Assembly (NCBI GenBank): GCA_964036045.1
Contig: OZ038379.1
Span: forward strand, 185,962,495-186,026,494
Direction of reading: 5' to 3'
DNA length: 64,000 nucleotides
Source: Eutreptiella sp. 'Long Island Sound 2002'
Taxonomy: Eukaryota > Euglenozoa > Euglenophyceae > Eutreptiales > Eutreptiaceae
Every line of letters starts with the position of its first letter. Positions within the stretch are counted from its first letter, which is position 1. The notes beneath the pieces are model-generated. The model made no database searches and had not been told where the DNA came from. It worked only from the letters and a program-made list of their open reading frames with translations. Positions 47,801-55,400 of the stretch are shown here, in pieces. The position numbers were made by a program, and so were the translations under genes.

Positions 47801-50800
47801 CAGCAACGGCCACTACGCCCCCGACCCCAAGGCCTGCGGGGCCTACTGCTCGCAGCCCTGGCCCTACCACATCTCCTCCAGCGGCGACTTCGATGTGCTG
47901 GGCTTGCCCAAGGCGCAGGGCCGGTACCGGCAGGTCCCTCCCCCGCCCCCATCTCTGGGGACCTCGTCTCTATGAGCGCGGCGTGGCGCATGTCCCGGTA
48001 CGAATGCTATTGCACATGTGTATTCTGAACATGAATTGCAATCCACAATCAAGGAATAGTCTTTGATTATGTTTTGGCGTTTTATTTGGATAACTTTAGT
48101 AAGATTCACAATGTATTGAATTGAGTTACGGTTTAAATTTTTTTGATTAAGGATTTTGAATTTTTGTCCTAATAAATGCTCTTCGTTACGATCTTCGGAG
48201 ATCGTTCATTATTCTGAACATGAATTGCAATCCACAATCAAGGAATAGTCTTTGATTATGTTTTGGCGTTTTATTTGGATAACTTTAGTAATTCAAAATT
48301 CAAAATCTATTGAATTGAGTTACAGTTTAAATTTTTTTATTCAGGATTATGACTTTTTGTCCGAACAAACGCGCTTCGTTAAGATCTTCGGAGATCGTCG
48401 ATTATTCTGAGCATGAATTGCAATCCACACTGATCTGACTTGGCGGGAAGCAATGCCCCCAGACTGGAACCTTCAGGACGTCATTGGGCGCCGGATGATT
48501 TGCGTGGGGGGTACTCCAGCGAGCGGCCTCCACCCAATTTGCCCCTCCACCGACATCCTTCAGGCGGATCAACGAGATCTTGTCGCCACCGTCGCGGCCC
48601 CGGTGCAGAGACGTTGCGGTTTTGTTTGTGCGGCGCTGGAGCGTACGAGGAGCCACACGGCGCTCGACACAAGCCCTTGTTTGCACTGGGACCCGGCCTT
48701 CACGGCAATGCGATCCCCTCATTTCAGACCATTGGAACTGGAAACGGCTCTTGCAACGAGGCGGGGGGGGGGGGGGCGGTGCATGGGGCAGTGCTGGACC
48801 TAAACACCCGCCCCCCCCCCCCCCCCTCCAGACCCCCCACCCCACGCCAACGGGGAACAGCCCTTGTGCCTCCGGGGCTGCAAACCGGCGGCTGTCGCTG
48901 TTCGGCGGACGCGGGAGTCTGCCCCCCTTCGGCACACCACTTCAGCGGACGTCCGATGATCCCCGCCCCCCCCCCCTCCCACACACACTTGTGTCAACGC
49001 GACGTGCTCCGCATGAAGCGGGGCACTCAACAATGCCTCCCCCCCCAAAAAAACAGGAAAACATTCTGACCCCCCGCCCCCCTCTGCCCACACCGCGGGG
49101 ATTGGGGCACAGAACCGCGAAGGGGAAGGGCAGGGGGGGGGACGGTCGGGACAACGCCTGGGAGAGCAGGGCACCTGGGCCTCACGCACACGGAAACATA
49201 GCGAAGCAGGTGATGGACGGCCTGTGGACAGAGGCGCGTGGACAACAAAAACAGTCAAACGACCCCCACAACAATCAATACGCCAACTATTGGGCGCCGC
49301 TGACGCGCAAACGGCACATCCCGCCACATCCAGCACAGCCCCGGCACACCAACCACTGGGCTCCGCGAACGCGGAAACGACACCAGCAAGAGCACCGGCC
49401 GCAGCGGCCGACAGAACGCAGCGACCCGACGCAACATGCGAAGGGAAGAACGGGCGACTGTCCAGGGCCCCGTAAAGAAACAACAGCCCGACGGAATGTC
49501 ACACAGGGGGGGGGCAGGGATGCATTAGAAGGGAGGGGGCCTCAAAGGCGGTTCGACAGGCGGTTGGAGGAGGTTGCCAAAGCGGCTCGGAGCCCCCCAT
49601 TACCCCCCCCCTTTTCTTGGCAAGGTGCCGTCACTCACCGCATCGCCTCGTCCGCCTCCGCAGGTCTTGTGGGGCGTCGCCGAACTGGAGCTGGCGGTGC
49701 ACGACCACGTGGGCGAGCCCGAGGCCGTGCTCGCGTGGGGCTGGCCCGACGAGCGCCGGAGCTGGACGTGGCCCGGGCACGAGGGCCGCCCGCTGCGGGT
49801 GCGCGTGTACGCGCGCTGCGACGCGGTGCGGCTCGTGGTCAACGGCGCCCCGGTGGGCCCCGGGCCCCGGACCGTCTCCCGCGGCACGCGGTACACCGCG
49901 ACGTACGAAGTGCCGTACGCGGCGGGGCAGCTGCAGGCGCTCGGATACCGGGCGGGTCAGGTCGCCGCCCCGGCCGTGCGCCGCGCGCACCTGCCCCCCG
50001 GCCCCGTATCCCCAGCCCTCCCCCTGCCTGAGGCTTGCGTGAGGGGGGGTAGGGGGGGCGTTTGGGGCCTGGGTCTTGGGGGGGGGGGTTAGGCTCGGGT
50101 GAGTGTCGTGCCCAGGGCTCCTTTTACCAACGCGGCACCAACGGGGGTCGGGGGGGGGGGCTGGCACAGCTCCTCCCCCTTTAAGGGCTTCCCCACGGGG
50201 CCGGTGACCTTGCAGTGATGTTGGGGGCCCGAATGGCGTCACGCCAGCGCGAACAGACCGCAGGAGGGGGTCCCGGCAGCCGGAGAGGGGCTCCGTGGGC
50301 TCAACGTTGCCCAACAGGCGGCGCCCAGGGGCGGGCCTGGCCGCCTCAAGTCGCCCGACTCCTCTCCCCCTCCAACCCCCTCCCTCTCTCTTCTCTGCAC
50401 CCGGGAGAGGGGCTCCGGCGGCTCAACGTTGCCCAACAGGCGGCGCCCACGCGCGGCCCTGGCCGCCTCAAGTCGCCCGACTCCTCTCCCCCTCCAACCC
50501 CCTCCCTCTTCTCTGCACCCGGGCGCCCCGTTTGGCCTGCGGCCCCACAGTGCGTTGCCCCTCGTTGAGTGTCCACTTGGTCCCAGCCACGGTCAGGCCC
50601 CAAAATGGGCCCCATTTTGTAGACAAAGCGCTTGTCAAATCCAGAGCAGTGCAAAAAAAAAAAGGTGGCTTTCTGTGACCTTGGAGGGGTCTACCCAGGC
50701 ACACACCCCCTGTCCGGGGGCCCCACTGGCTCCGCAGGCCCCCAGGCTGCTCCCGTCGGGGCAACTCAACGAGGGGCAACGCACCGTGGGGCCGCAGGCC

Positions 50801-52408
50801 AAACGGGGCGCCCGGGCTGCCGGGACCCCCTCCTGCGGTCTGTTCGCGCTGGTGTGACGCCATTCGGGCCCCCACAATGAACTACGCCACTCTTCGACCT
50901 TGTCTGGACATAGCATCACCTGCGCTGTATCATTAGGGTCCATGGCTCCCCTCATCCCTCTAATATGCCCCACGGGGGCCCTGGGTGCTTCAAGTTGACC
51001 TGACGTGTTACGGCAGTCCGGCGGGTGTGGGGGGGGGTGAGCAACAGGAGCGGGAGCCCATGGGGGGCAGACCAGCTGAGGGGGAAAAGGGCATATGGTG
51101 GACGGCCGGGACAGCGCGTGGAGCAACAGGGCACCTGGGCCTCACGCACACACAAACACAGCGAGGCAGGCTACGGACGGCCTGTGGACAGAGGCGCGTG
51201 GACAGCAAAAACAGTCAAACGACCCCGGCAACAACCAGCACAACCCCCGGTACGCCAACTACTGGGCGCCGCTGACGCGCAAAGGGCGCATCCTGCCACA
51301 TTCAGCACAGCCCCGGCACACCAACCACTGGGCTCCGCGAACGCGGAAACGACACCAGCAGGAGCACCGGCCGCAGCGGCCGACAGAACGCAGCGACCCA
51401 ACGCAACATGCGAAGGGAAGAACGGGTGACTGTCCAGGGCCCCGTAAAGAAACAACAACCCGACGGAATGTCACACGGGAGGGGCTGGACCCACCCATCC
51501 ACCCACCCTGTGAAAAGAGCCCTGGTCGTGCCGGCTCTTCCTTCAACGTGCTTTACACGCTGCCCAGCCCCCCGTCCCCCCTCCTCGGGCGCTCGACGCT
51601 CTCGAATCATGGAGAATTGTGTCCGCGGCCCCCGGCCAAGGGCCTCGTGTGCGCACTGGCTGCGGGGCATGCCACTGGGGTCCCGGGCAGGGGCCTGCGT
51701 TCCGTTAGGGATCACCCCCGTCCCATCCACCACTCAGTAATATCCGCCCGCGTCACGCCCGGACCTCAGTAGGGCCCACCTCTCTCCGCCCACGTCATAC
51801 CCGGCGAAGGGTACCGGCACGTGTGCGTGGCTCCAGATGTCCGACCGTTCCGCGTTTTCAGGGTTCAGCGTTGTGCAGCAGGTGATGCCTTGCACGCACA
51901 CCATCACCTCCCCATTGCACCCCCTCCCCTCCCTTTTCCCCGTGCCTCTGTGCGTCGTCCCTACTCCTCTTCAACACGTCGCGGTGCCCTCTGTGCCCTC
52001 ATCTCCCCAAAGGTGGTCGCCAACGTCACCCTTCGCACCGCCGGCCCCGCACACCGGCTGCACGCCGTCGCGGACCGCGGCGCGATCGCGGCGCGGCGCA
52101 GCGACCTGGCGTACGTGACCGTCACCGTCGTCGATGCCGCAGGCGTCCCGGTGCCGGACGCGGAGGTTGAGGTGTGGTTCCGGTTGCTGCCGCAGAGCGG
52201 CCCCGGGGAAGTGGCCGCCGTCGGGAACGGCAACCCCACGGACCCCGCGAGCGTGCGCGCGGCCGCCAGACGGACGTACCGGGGCCGCTGCCTGGCGATC
52301 CTGCGGCCTGGGACCGTCGAGCGGAGCCCGCAGCCCGGGACGGAGCTGTGGCTGGAGGCGACGAGTGAGGGCCTGGGAAGTGCGGTGGTCGCAGTGGCGC
52401 TGCGGTGA
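33638..52408 (+). CDS. Secreted glycoside hydrolase family 2 (beta-galactosidase type), 8 exons, 978 aa
   Basis: Exons 33638-33961, 37873-38286, 40938-41281, 44148-44571, 46654-46860, 47403-47933, 49664-49960 and 52013-52408 join in frame to 978 residues. All introns are GT-AG; all are phase 0 except intron 3 (phase 2). The start is the ATG before a signal peptide (residues 1-16, [16 protein letters not shown]). Domains: sugar-binding jelly roll (about 20-70 and 247-358) interrupted by a second jelly-roll-like domain (about 73-246), immunoglobulin-like domain (360-470), TIM barrel (475-740), DUF4982-like (about 765-840) and a C-terminal GH2 C5-like domain (848-978). In GH2 numbering by motif, Glu589 (WSIGNE) is the acid/base and Glu667 (VGTESF) the nucleophile. 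Sequons such as NGT, NYT, NAT and NVT fit a secreted protein. The family hydrolyses beta-galactosides; the actual substrate is not shown. The architecture is that of bacterial enzymes, so lateral origin is possible. Confidence 0.9.
33962..37872 (+). other. GH2 intron 1 (3.9 kb)
   Basis: This intron holds no gene that I can support. It contains several GCGCGCTGTGCG modules (34188, 34418-34470, 34690-34735, 34985) with flanks that recur in intron 2. It also has many C or G runs (36690, 36866, 37141, 37292) and one arm of a 257-bp inverted repeat (37575-37833) whose partner is in intron 3. Confidence 0.7.
37575..37833 (+). repeat. Inverted repeat arm 1 (intron 1), partner 42379-42635
   Basis: The segment runs from CGCCTTTGTACATCTCTAC to CCGAGGCCTTGTGCCAACC. 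It is the reverse complement of 42379-42635 with few changes, the main one being the length of the C run. The pair encloses exons 2 and 3. Confidence 0.85.
37873..38286 (+). CDS. GH2 exon 2 (residues 109-246), inserted jelly-roll domain
   Basis: The acceptor TTTGCGTAG precedes [20 protein letters not shown]. The exon contains FGWYRRTF, the [10 protein letters not shown] strand typical of galactose-binding folds, and a Gly-rich stretch ([12 protein letters not shown]). A stop codon directly upstream in frame (TAG at the splice site) forces an acceptor at 37872. The donor is CAG|GTGTGT. Confidence 0.85.
39034..39170 (+). repeat. Dispersed module, intron 2 copy (pair with 44849-44990)
   Basis: Both copies contain GTGATTGGGC, CCAATCAAAA and GGCGCCTTTGGC, then ACTCAG and a long G run. 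The motif GGCGCCTTCGGC, common in this family, also appears near 37225. Confidence 0.7.
39222..39510 (+). repeat. GCGCTGTGCG-type dispersed repeat, intron 2 copy
   Basis: This block shares with 34418-34740 the order GCGCGAAAAGT-GGCTGTT-CTCCACCACCG, then CATGGCAAGCATCAGA-like sequence, TTTTCAGGG and AACACCGTAATAATTG, ending in GCGCGCTGTGCG. It is a diverged direct copy in another intron. Confidence 0.65.
39521..39563 (+). repeat. CCA trinucleotide microsatellite
   Basis: An almost pure run of about fourteen CCA units lies in GH2 intron 2. Confidence 0.95.
40626..40765 (+). repeat. 30-bp tandem repeat, about 4.5 copies
   Basis: The unit is GCAGCATGCCGCAGCATGCC followed by AACGCAAAAA. GCATGC palindromes occur twice per unit. 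It lies about 170 bp before exon 3. Confidence 0.92.
40938..41281 (+). CDS. GH2 exon 3 (residues 247-361)
   Basis: After the acceptor ATGCGCAG the sequence [15 protein letters not shown] resumes the primary sugar-binding domain left in exon 1. Diagnostic motifs are [14 protein letters not shown] and [15 protein letters not shown]. The exon ends GTCAG|GTGCTG in phase 2; the split codon AG+T gives Ser361. Confidence 0.85.
41655..41880 (+). repeat. CA / CCCACA microsatellite, over 200 bp
   Basis: Dinucleotide CA at both ends encloses roughly 23 units of CCCACA. Frames through it give long PT, HT and GV runs with no coding meaning. Confidence 0.97.
42379..42635 (-). repeat. Inverted repeat arm 2 (intron 3), partner 37575-37833
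   Basis: Shared landmarks read on the minus strand include TTCGACATTCTGTTTCC, TTACACGACCAAAACACG and GGACCCACAGAGGGTCAG. Confidence 0.85.
42780..43222 (+). repeat. Three-copy intronic repeat, copy 1 (intron 3)
   Basis: The segment begins GCAACAGGAGCGGGAGCCCA and ends at AACGGAATGTCACAC. It contains an internal near-duplication (TTGGGCGCCGCTGACGCGC and TAGGCTCCGCGAACGCGG). Copies 2 and 3 are in introns 6 and 7, all in the same orientation. It has no domain and no visible terminal inverted repeat. Confidence 0.9.
44148..44571 (+). CDS. GH2 exon 4 (residues 361-502)
   Basis: The acceptor CACTTTGCAG joins to [19 protein letters not shown], the immunoglobulin-like GH2 domain. It ends in [17 protein letters not shown], the first strand of the TIM barrel with the conserved HHD. 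A second AG ten bases downstream (44157) would break the frame, so 44147 is preferred. The donor is GAG|GTGTGG. Confidence 0.85.
44849..44990 (+). repeat. Dispersed module, intron 4 copy (pair with 39034-39170)
   Basis: This is the same module in direct orientation in another intron. It keeps the CCAATCAAAA core and the GGCGCCTTTGGCGCCTC element. Confidence 0.7.
45672..45746 (+). repeat. AATCAG/AATCAA hexanucleotide repeat
   Basis: About a dozen units of AATCAG alternating with AATCAA lie in GH2 intron 4. Confidence 0.92.
46013..46222 (+). repeat. Inverted repeat arm (intron 4), partner 48941-49151
   Basis: It runs from CGTCCCGACCG through GGCATTGTTGAGTGCCCCG and CGCGTTGACACAAGTGTG to CGGACGTCCGCTGAA. 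The reverse complement is in intron 6, so the pair brackets exons 5 and 6. Confidence 0.85.
46376..46529 (+). repeat. Direct duplication, copy 1 (intron 4)
   Basis: CAGTAACCGCCCCCCAACCG through CACGCTCTTGTGCCCTGGG. The second copy is at 47188-47384, so the two copies flank exon 5. Confidence 0.88.
46654..46860 (+). CDS. GH2 exon 5 (residues 503-571)
   Basis: The acceptor TTTTGCGCAG leads to [20 protein letters not shown], the conserved barrel segment with RTSHNP, followed by [13 protein letters not shown] and WWRADIESM. Joining at ATG|GTGCCG to exon 6 recreates [12 protein letters not shown], a family motif. Confidence 0.88.
46895..47065 (+). repeat. Dispersed direct repeat, copy 1 (partner 56577-56752)
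   Basis: Shared landmarks are GCGCACCACGGATAGTG, GTGGAGTCGCGCGCTTTGC and GTGCACTCTGCGTAG. The second copy lies upstream of the OTU gene. Confidence 0.88.
47188..47384 (+). repeat. Direct duplication, copy 2 (intron 5)
   Basis: Same sequence as 46376-46529 with an extra insertion of about 40 bp (around CAGCATGGCCTATGCCC). It ends 18 bp before the exon 6 acceptor. Confidence 0.88.
47403..47933 (+). CDS. GH2 exon 6 (residues 572-748), both catalytic glutamates
   Basis: The exon begins [20 protein letters not shown]; the Glu codon at 47454-47456 is the predicted acid/base (Glu589). The nucleophile Glu667 is the codon at 47688-47690 in [18 protein letters not shown] and [16 protein letters not shown] close the barrel. 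The exon is flanked by CAGGTC on both sides of intron 6. Confidence 0.9.
48022..48430 (+). repeat. AT-rich tandem repeat, about 190-bp unit
   Basis: The unit begins ATTCTGAACATGAATTGCAA and contains TTGATTATGTTTTGGCG and ATCTTCGGAGATCG. Starts lie at about 48022, 48211 and 48404 (periods 189 and 193), the third copy being only its first few dozen bases. Its AT content contrasts sharply with the rest of the intron. Confidence 0.92.
48941..49151 (-). repeat. Inverted repeat arm (intron 6), partner 46013-46222
   Basis: On the minus strand this copy follows the intron 4 arm closely, differing mainly in the lengths of its G runs and A run. Confidence 0.85.
49140..49505 (+). repeat. Three-copy intronic repeat, copy 2 (intron 6)
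   Basis: This copy lacks the left 60-100 bp of copies 1 and 3 and instead joins directly to the inverted-repeat arm at 48941-49151. It ends at the same AATGTCACAC boundary as the others. Confidence 0.9.
49664..49960 (+). CDS. GH2 exon 7 (residues 749-847), DUF4982-like domain
   Basis: [13 protein letters not shown] follows the acceptor CGCCTCCGCAG. The exon contains [20 protein letters not shown] and [11 protein letters not shown], the pattern of the DUF4982 beta-sandwich behind many GH2 barrels. The donor after GYRAGQ is CAG|GTCGCC; the frame runs on into intron 7, but a split here joins naturally to VVANVTLRT of exon 8. Confidence 0.82.
50221..50876. mobile_element. Foldback-type element with long terminal inverted repeats
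   Basis: The left end (50221-50281, TTGGGGGCCCGAATGGCGTC onward) matches the reverse complement of 50814-50876 with about two mismatches. Inside, a second inverted pair joins 50522-50568 to 50766-50812. Between the left arm and the inner arm are two direct copies of a 120-bp unit (50282-50401 and 50403-50521). No coding capacity is seen, so it would be non-autonomous. Clear target duplications were not found. Confidence 0.8.
51042..51478 (+). repeat. Three-copy intronic repeat, copy 3 (intron 7)
   Basis: This copy is full length, including GCAACAGGAGCGGGAGCCCA at the left and CGGAATGTCACAC at the right. Confidence 0.9.
52013..52408 (+). CDS. GH2 exon 8 (residues 848-978), C-terminal domain and TGA stop
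   Basis: The acceptor CTCCCCAAAG precedes [49 protein letters not shown] and [14 protein letters not shown] match the C-terminal immunoglobulin-like domain (GH2 C5-like) of bacterial homologues. Translation ends at TGA 52406-52408. No TGTAA or AATAAA signal is obvious soon after. Confidence 0.85.
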   Translation: MVANVTLRTAGPAHRLHAVADRGAIAARRSDLAYVTVTVVDAAGVPVPDAEVEVWFRLLPQSGPGEVAAVGNGNPTDPASVRAAARRTYRGRCLAILRPGTVERSPQPGTELWLEATSEGLGSAVVAVALR

Positions 52409-55400
52409 GGCCACCGGGCGGACGGCAGCGAGGCCGTCCCCCTGCCTTGGGTGGTGGTCGGAGGCCGCGTGCGCGCGACGCATGGGCAACGCCGGGCGTG
52501 GTCGCGGGCGCGTGGTGGGGGAGGCTGGCGCTTGGCAACTGCTGTGGCCCGCGGCCGGCGGGGGCCGGGGTATGTGCCCACGGGCAGGGGCGGCCTGGCG
52601 ATGTCCGTGCCCCAGGGGGGAACGTCTTCCCGGCGCGCACCCGGCGCTCAACGGTCGGAGTGGAAACATTGCGGCCAAATCTGGAGAATTGCCCCCCCCA
52701 GATCGCGACTTCCGCATTTCAAATTCGCGATTTTGAGCCGCGAATCGCGCTCAGCCGTCGCGCCACGCAGTGGTCTAGCGCGTGGGATGATTAAGACTGT
52801 GGTCCGCGCACCGGGCAGTCACCCCCTCCTTGGAGTCATGGGGCTGGTTCCTGCCGGTGTAGGCGCAGTGGTGTGCAGGGCCCCACCGCGCGGGGCCACG
52901 CCGGGACGGCCGGGTACGTTCTATGCGCCACCTCGTCGTGCGGACGCACCCGGAGTTGACGCGACACTCCGGCACGGGTTTTGGCTGCGTCCGGCAGCCT
53001 CCCGCAGGCAACTCGCAGCGCCTCCGGCCGCCTCCCGGCGGAGACTTGGCCCGCATCCGGGCAGCCCCCGGCAGAGGGGGTATCGCGGTGGTGCGTGGGG
53101 CCGGGCGACCCTTTTCTAAGCCCCGGAGGGCGCCGTGCAACCGATGCGCGTCCGCAAGTCCCACAACACCCATCTCCCGCGGCCTCCGGCAGAGGGAGGG
53201 CGCGCGTGCGGCGGCCGCCGGCGCAGCGTTGCCCTCGCACCCGGCGGCCATCGGAGTGTCGGAGTCTGGTGCCACCTCTGGACGCGCCTCCACATCCCCC
53301 AGCCCGATACGACGGAGCGTCGCTGCACTTCGTTCCGGGACCGGAGGCTCGGCCCGCTGAGACCGGGCCTCCGTGCGCCTCCCGTCCTTGGCCCGCCCCC
53401 GAGCGTGCTCTGATGCTGATCCCTGGTCGAGGCCCATCGCCAGATCCGGGCCGGAGGCGGACGAGCAACCGTCCCCCGTGCGCAGGCGGCGCCGGAGGCC
53501 GCTGGGCTGGGCCCTGGGGTGGATCAGGCGGCGTGCCGAGGGTGGCCTGGGGTGGGGGGGGGGATGGCGGTGTGGTGGTCCGCGTAGACGGAGTGAGTCC
53601 CTGGCGCTTGGTCCATTGAGTGAAGTTGGTTGGTAACTGTACAAAGTGGAAGGCGAAACAACATGAGCACGGTGCGCCCACCAGCGGAAGGCCACCCCCC
53701 CCAATCCGGCTGTCCTTTGCTCATGGCAGGTACGACGGACACCACTGGCCCGGAGAAGGGCAACGAGGCGACGTGCGAGGCCCCCTTCGAGGCCACAAAC
53801 GGCTTCTCAGTAGCAGCCCCCCCCCGGTATTAAGGGCTGCTCAGTAATACCCGCCCCCGGCATCACCAGAACTCAGTAAGAACGTGCCACGTCCGGCGTG
53901 TGGCTCAGTAGGACCTTGCTCCACCCGTTCACAGCTGAGCTGGCAGATGCTAGTGGCACGTCTGCCCCGTAGTCGCTCGACCATAGGCCGGCCCCGAACC
54001 ACGGGGGAGGGGGAGGGCGCCGGGCCCAGACCCTTTACGCCGACCCCCCCCTCCCTCCCTCTTTGAAACTGGCTGAGAAATGCCGGACCGGCGGGGCCAA
54101 AGGCGCCATAAGGAAAATGTGCTTGATGCGCCAGAGGGTGAAAAAATGGGTTTTCACTCCATTTGTCTGTACTCAAAATACTCGGATGTTTCAGGAGAAC
54201 TCAATAATGGATGAACAACGTAGACCCCAGACAGCCACGGCGTGTGTATCAAAGTACATGCCGAGTAGCGTGGTGGGGGTGGAGACATCATGGGAGAAGA
54301 TGACACGGCTGCAGAACGAAGAGGTACAAGGAACGCGGGGCAGGGGCATCCCCAGCGGATCTCCTCGCCCGGTGGCCTCGTGCAGCTGTGCCACCCAAAA
54401 TGATAAGCAAACACCAGATTTGGCAGGCCCACACATGCGACGTCTCCCCCTTCCAGTCCAATCAATCAAGCATACGCGCAGTGCGTGCGACATCCTCTGT
54501 GGGCTAATGGGATCACAATCAACGAGCGAGCATGACAGGGGTTGGTGGAGGGAGGGAGGGTTGTGGCGGTGCTTTGGAGGGTTGTGACAAGCTGCGCACT
54601 TTGAGCAATGTGCAATGTGCCGCTGCGCACGCTGCACACTGCGCACTGCATTCCCTTCATGGTACGGATGCTGCGCACCACACTGCACACCGAATGCATC
54701 GGACAATCTGCACAGTACACACCACACATGACACACTCTGCAAATTGCACATCACACACTGCACACTGCACACTCTTATGCATCTGACATCACGAGCTCT
54801 GCATACAGCCCGTGTGGCACCCTGCAGACTATGCATTGCACACTTGGTGGCAATGGGGCGTGTGCGGGGACACGTGTCAGGCATTTTATCAGGCAGAAAT
54901 GCCCCAAAACAACACCGCATCGGATGGTGAGCAGCCGGGGGCGGTGGGGGGGATGAATATGCACCTCCGGTGTCACGTGCACCCACATCCATCCGCTTAC
55001 GGGGTACCTCCGGTGTGCATGGGTCATTGTATAATGTGGTGTTCTGGTTTCACCCTGAGCCACACGGCACCATGATCAATGTGCATATGCGCGGAGGTGT
55101 GACTGTGTACAGTAGACGCCTGTGGCATTAAGCCGTGGTGAAGTTCAGGGCCACCCCAGTGTTGTGGGGGTCCACCGCTTTGGTGGGCATGACAACCGGG
55201 TCCACACCGGCCAAACACTTCAACGGATTTGAAAGCATGTTGCCCTGCTGTTGCCATTTGGTGCTTGCTCAAAGGGAGAGCCCCACCCGACACCATAGAT
55301 GGACTTCTCATCTAACTGATTACCCATGATTATTACATAACGAGTACGTTAGCGCCCCAGGCACGCGCCGGGCGCGCCGGGCAAAGTTTCCCCACGCTTT

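Larger units (their letters stand above)
47934..49663 (+). other. GH2 intron 6 (1.7 kb)
   Basis: It starts with an AT-rich repeat of about 190 bp in two and a fraction copies (48022-48430), followed by an inverted-repeat arm (48941-49151) that abuts copy 2 of the three-copy repeat (49140-49505). The hexamer CAGGTC spans both the donor and the acceptor boundary. Confidence 0.75.
49961..52012 (+). other. GH2 intron 7 (2.05 kb)
   Basis: It contains the foldback element at 50221-50876, copy 3 of the three-copy repeat (51042-51478) and a CTCAGTAATATCCGCCC motif (51733) shared with the region after the gene. Confidence 0.75.

Noticed and set aside
48580-50031. 483-codon plus-strand frame
   Set aside because: It runs through intron repeats and through exon 7 in the wrong frame; the Pro/Arg composition indicates a GC shadow.
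52775-53704. 309-codon minus-strand frame and overlapping frames after the GH2 gene
   Set aside because: Several long frames overlap on both strands with low-complexity Arg/Pro/Ala content and no motif. GC-rich sequence alone can give this.
54466-54783. Cysteine-rich minus-strand frame that looks like a small secreted protein
   Set aside because: The cysteines come from the TGCACA-type short repeat; the similar frame at 56187-56426 arises the same way.
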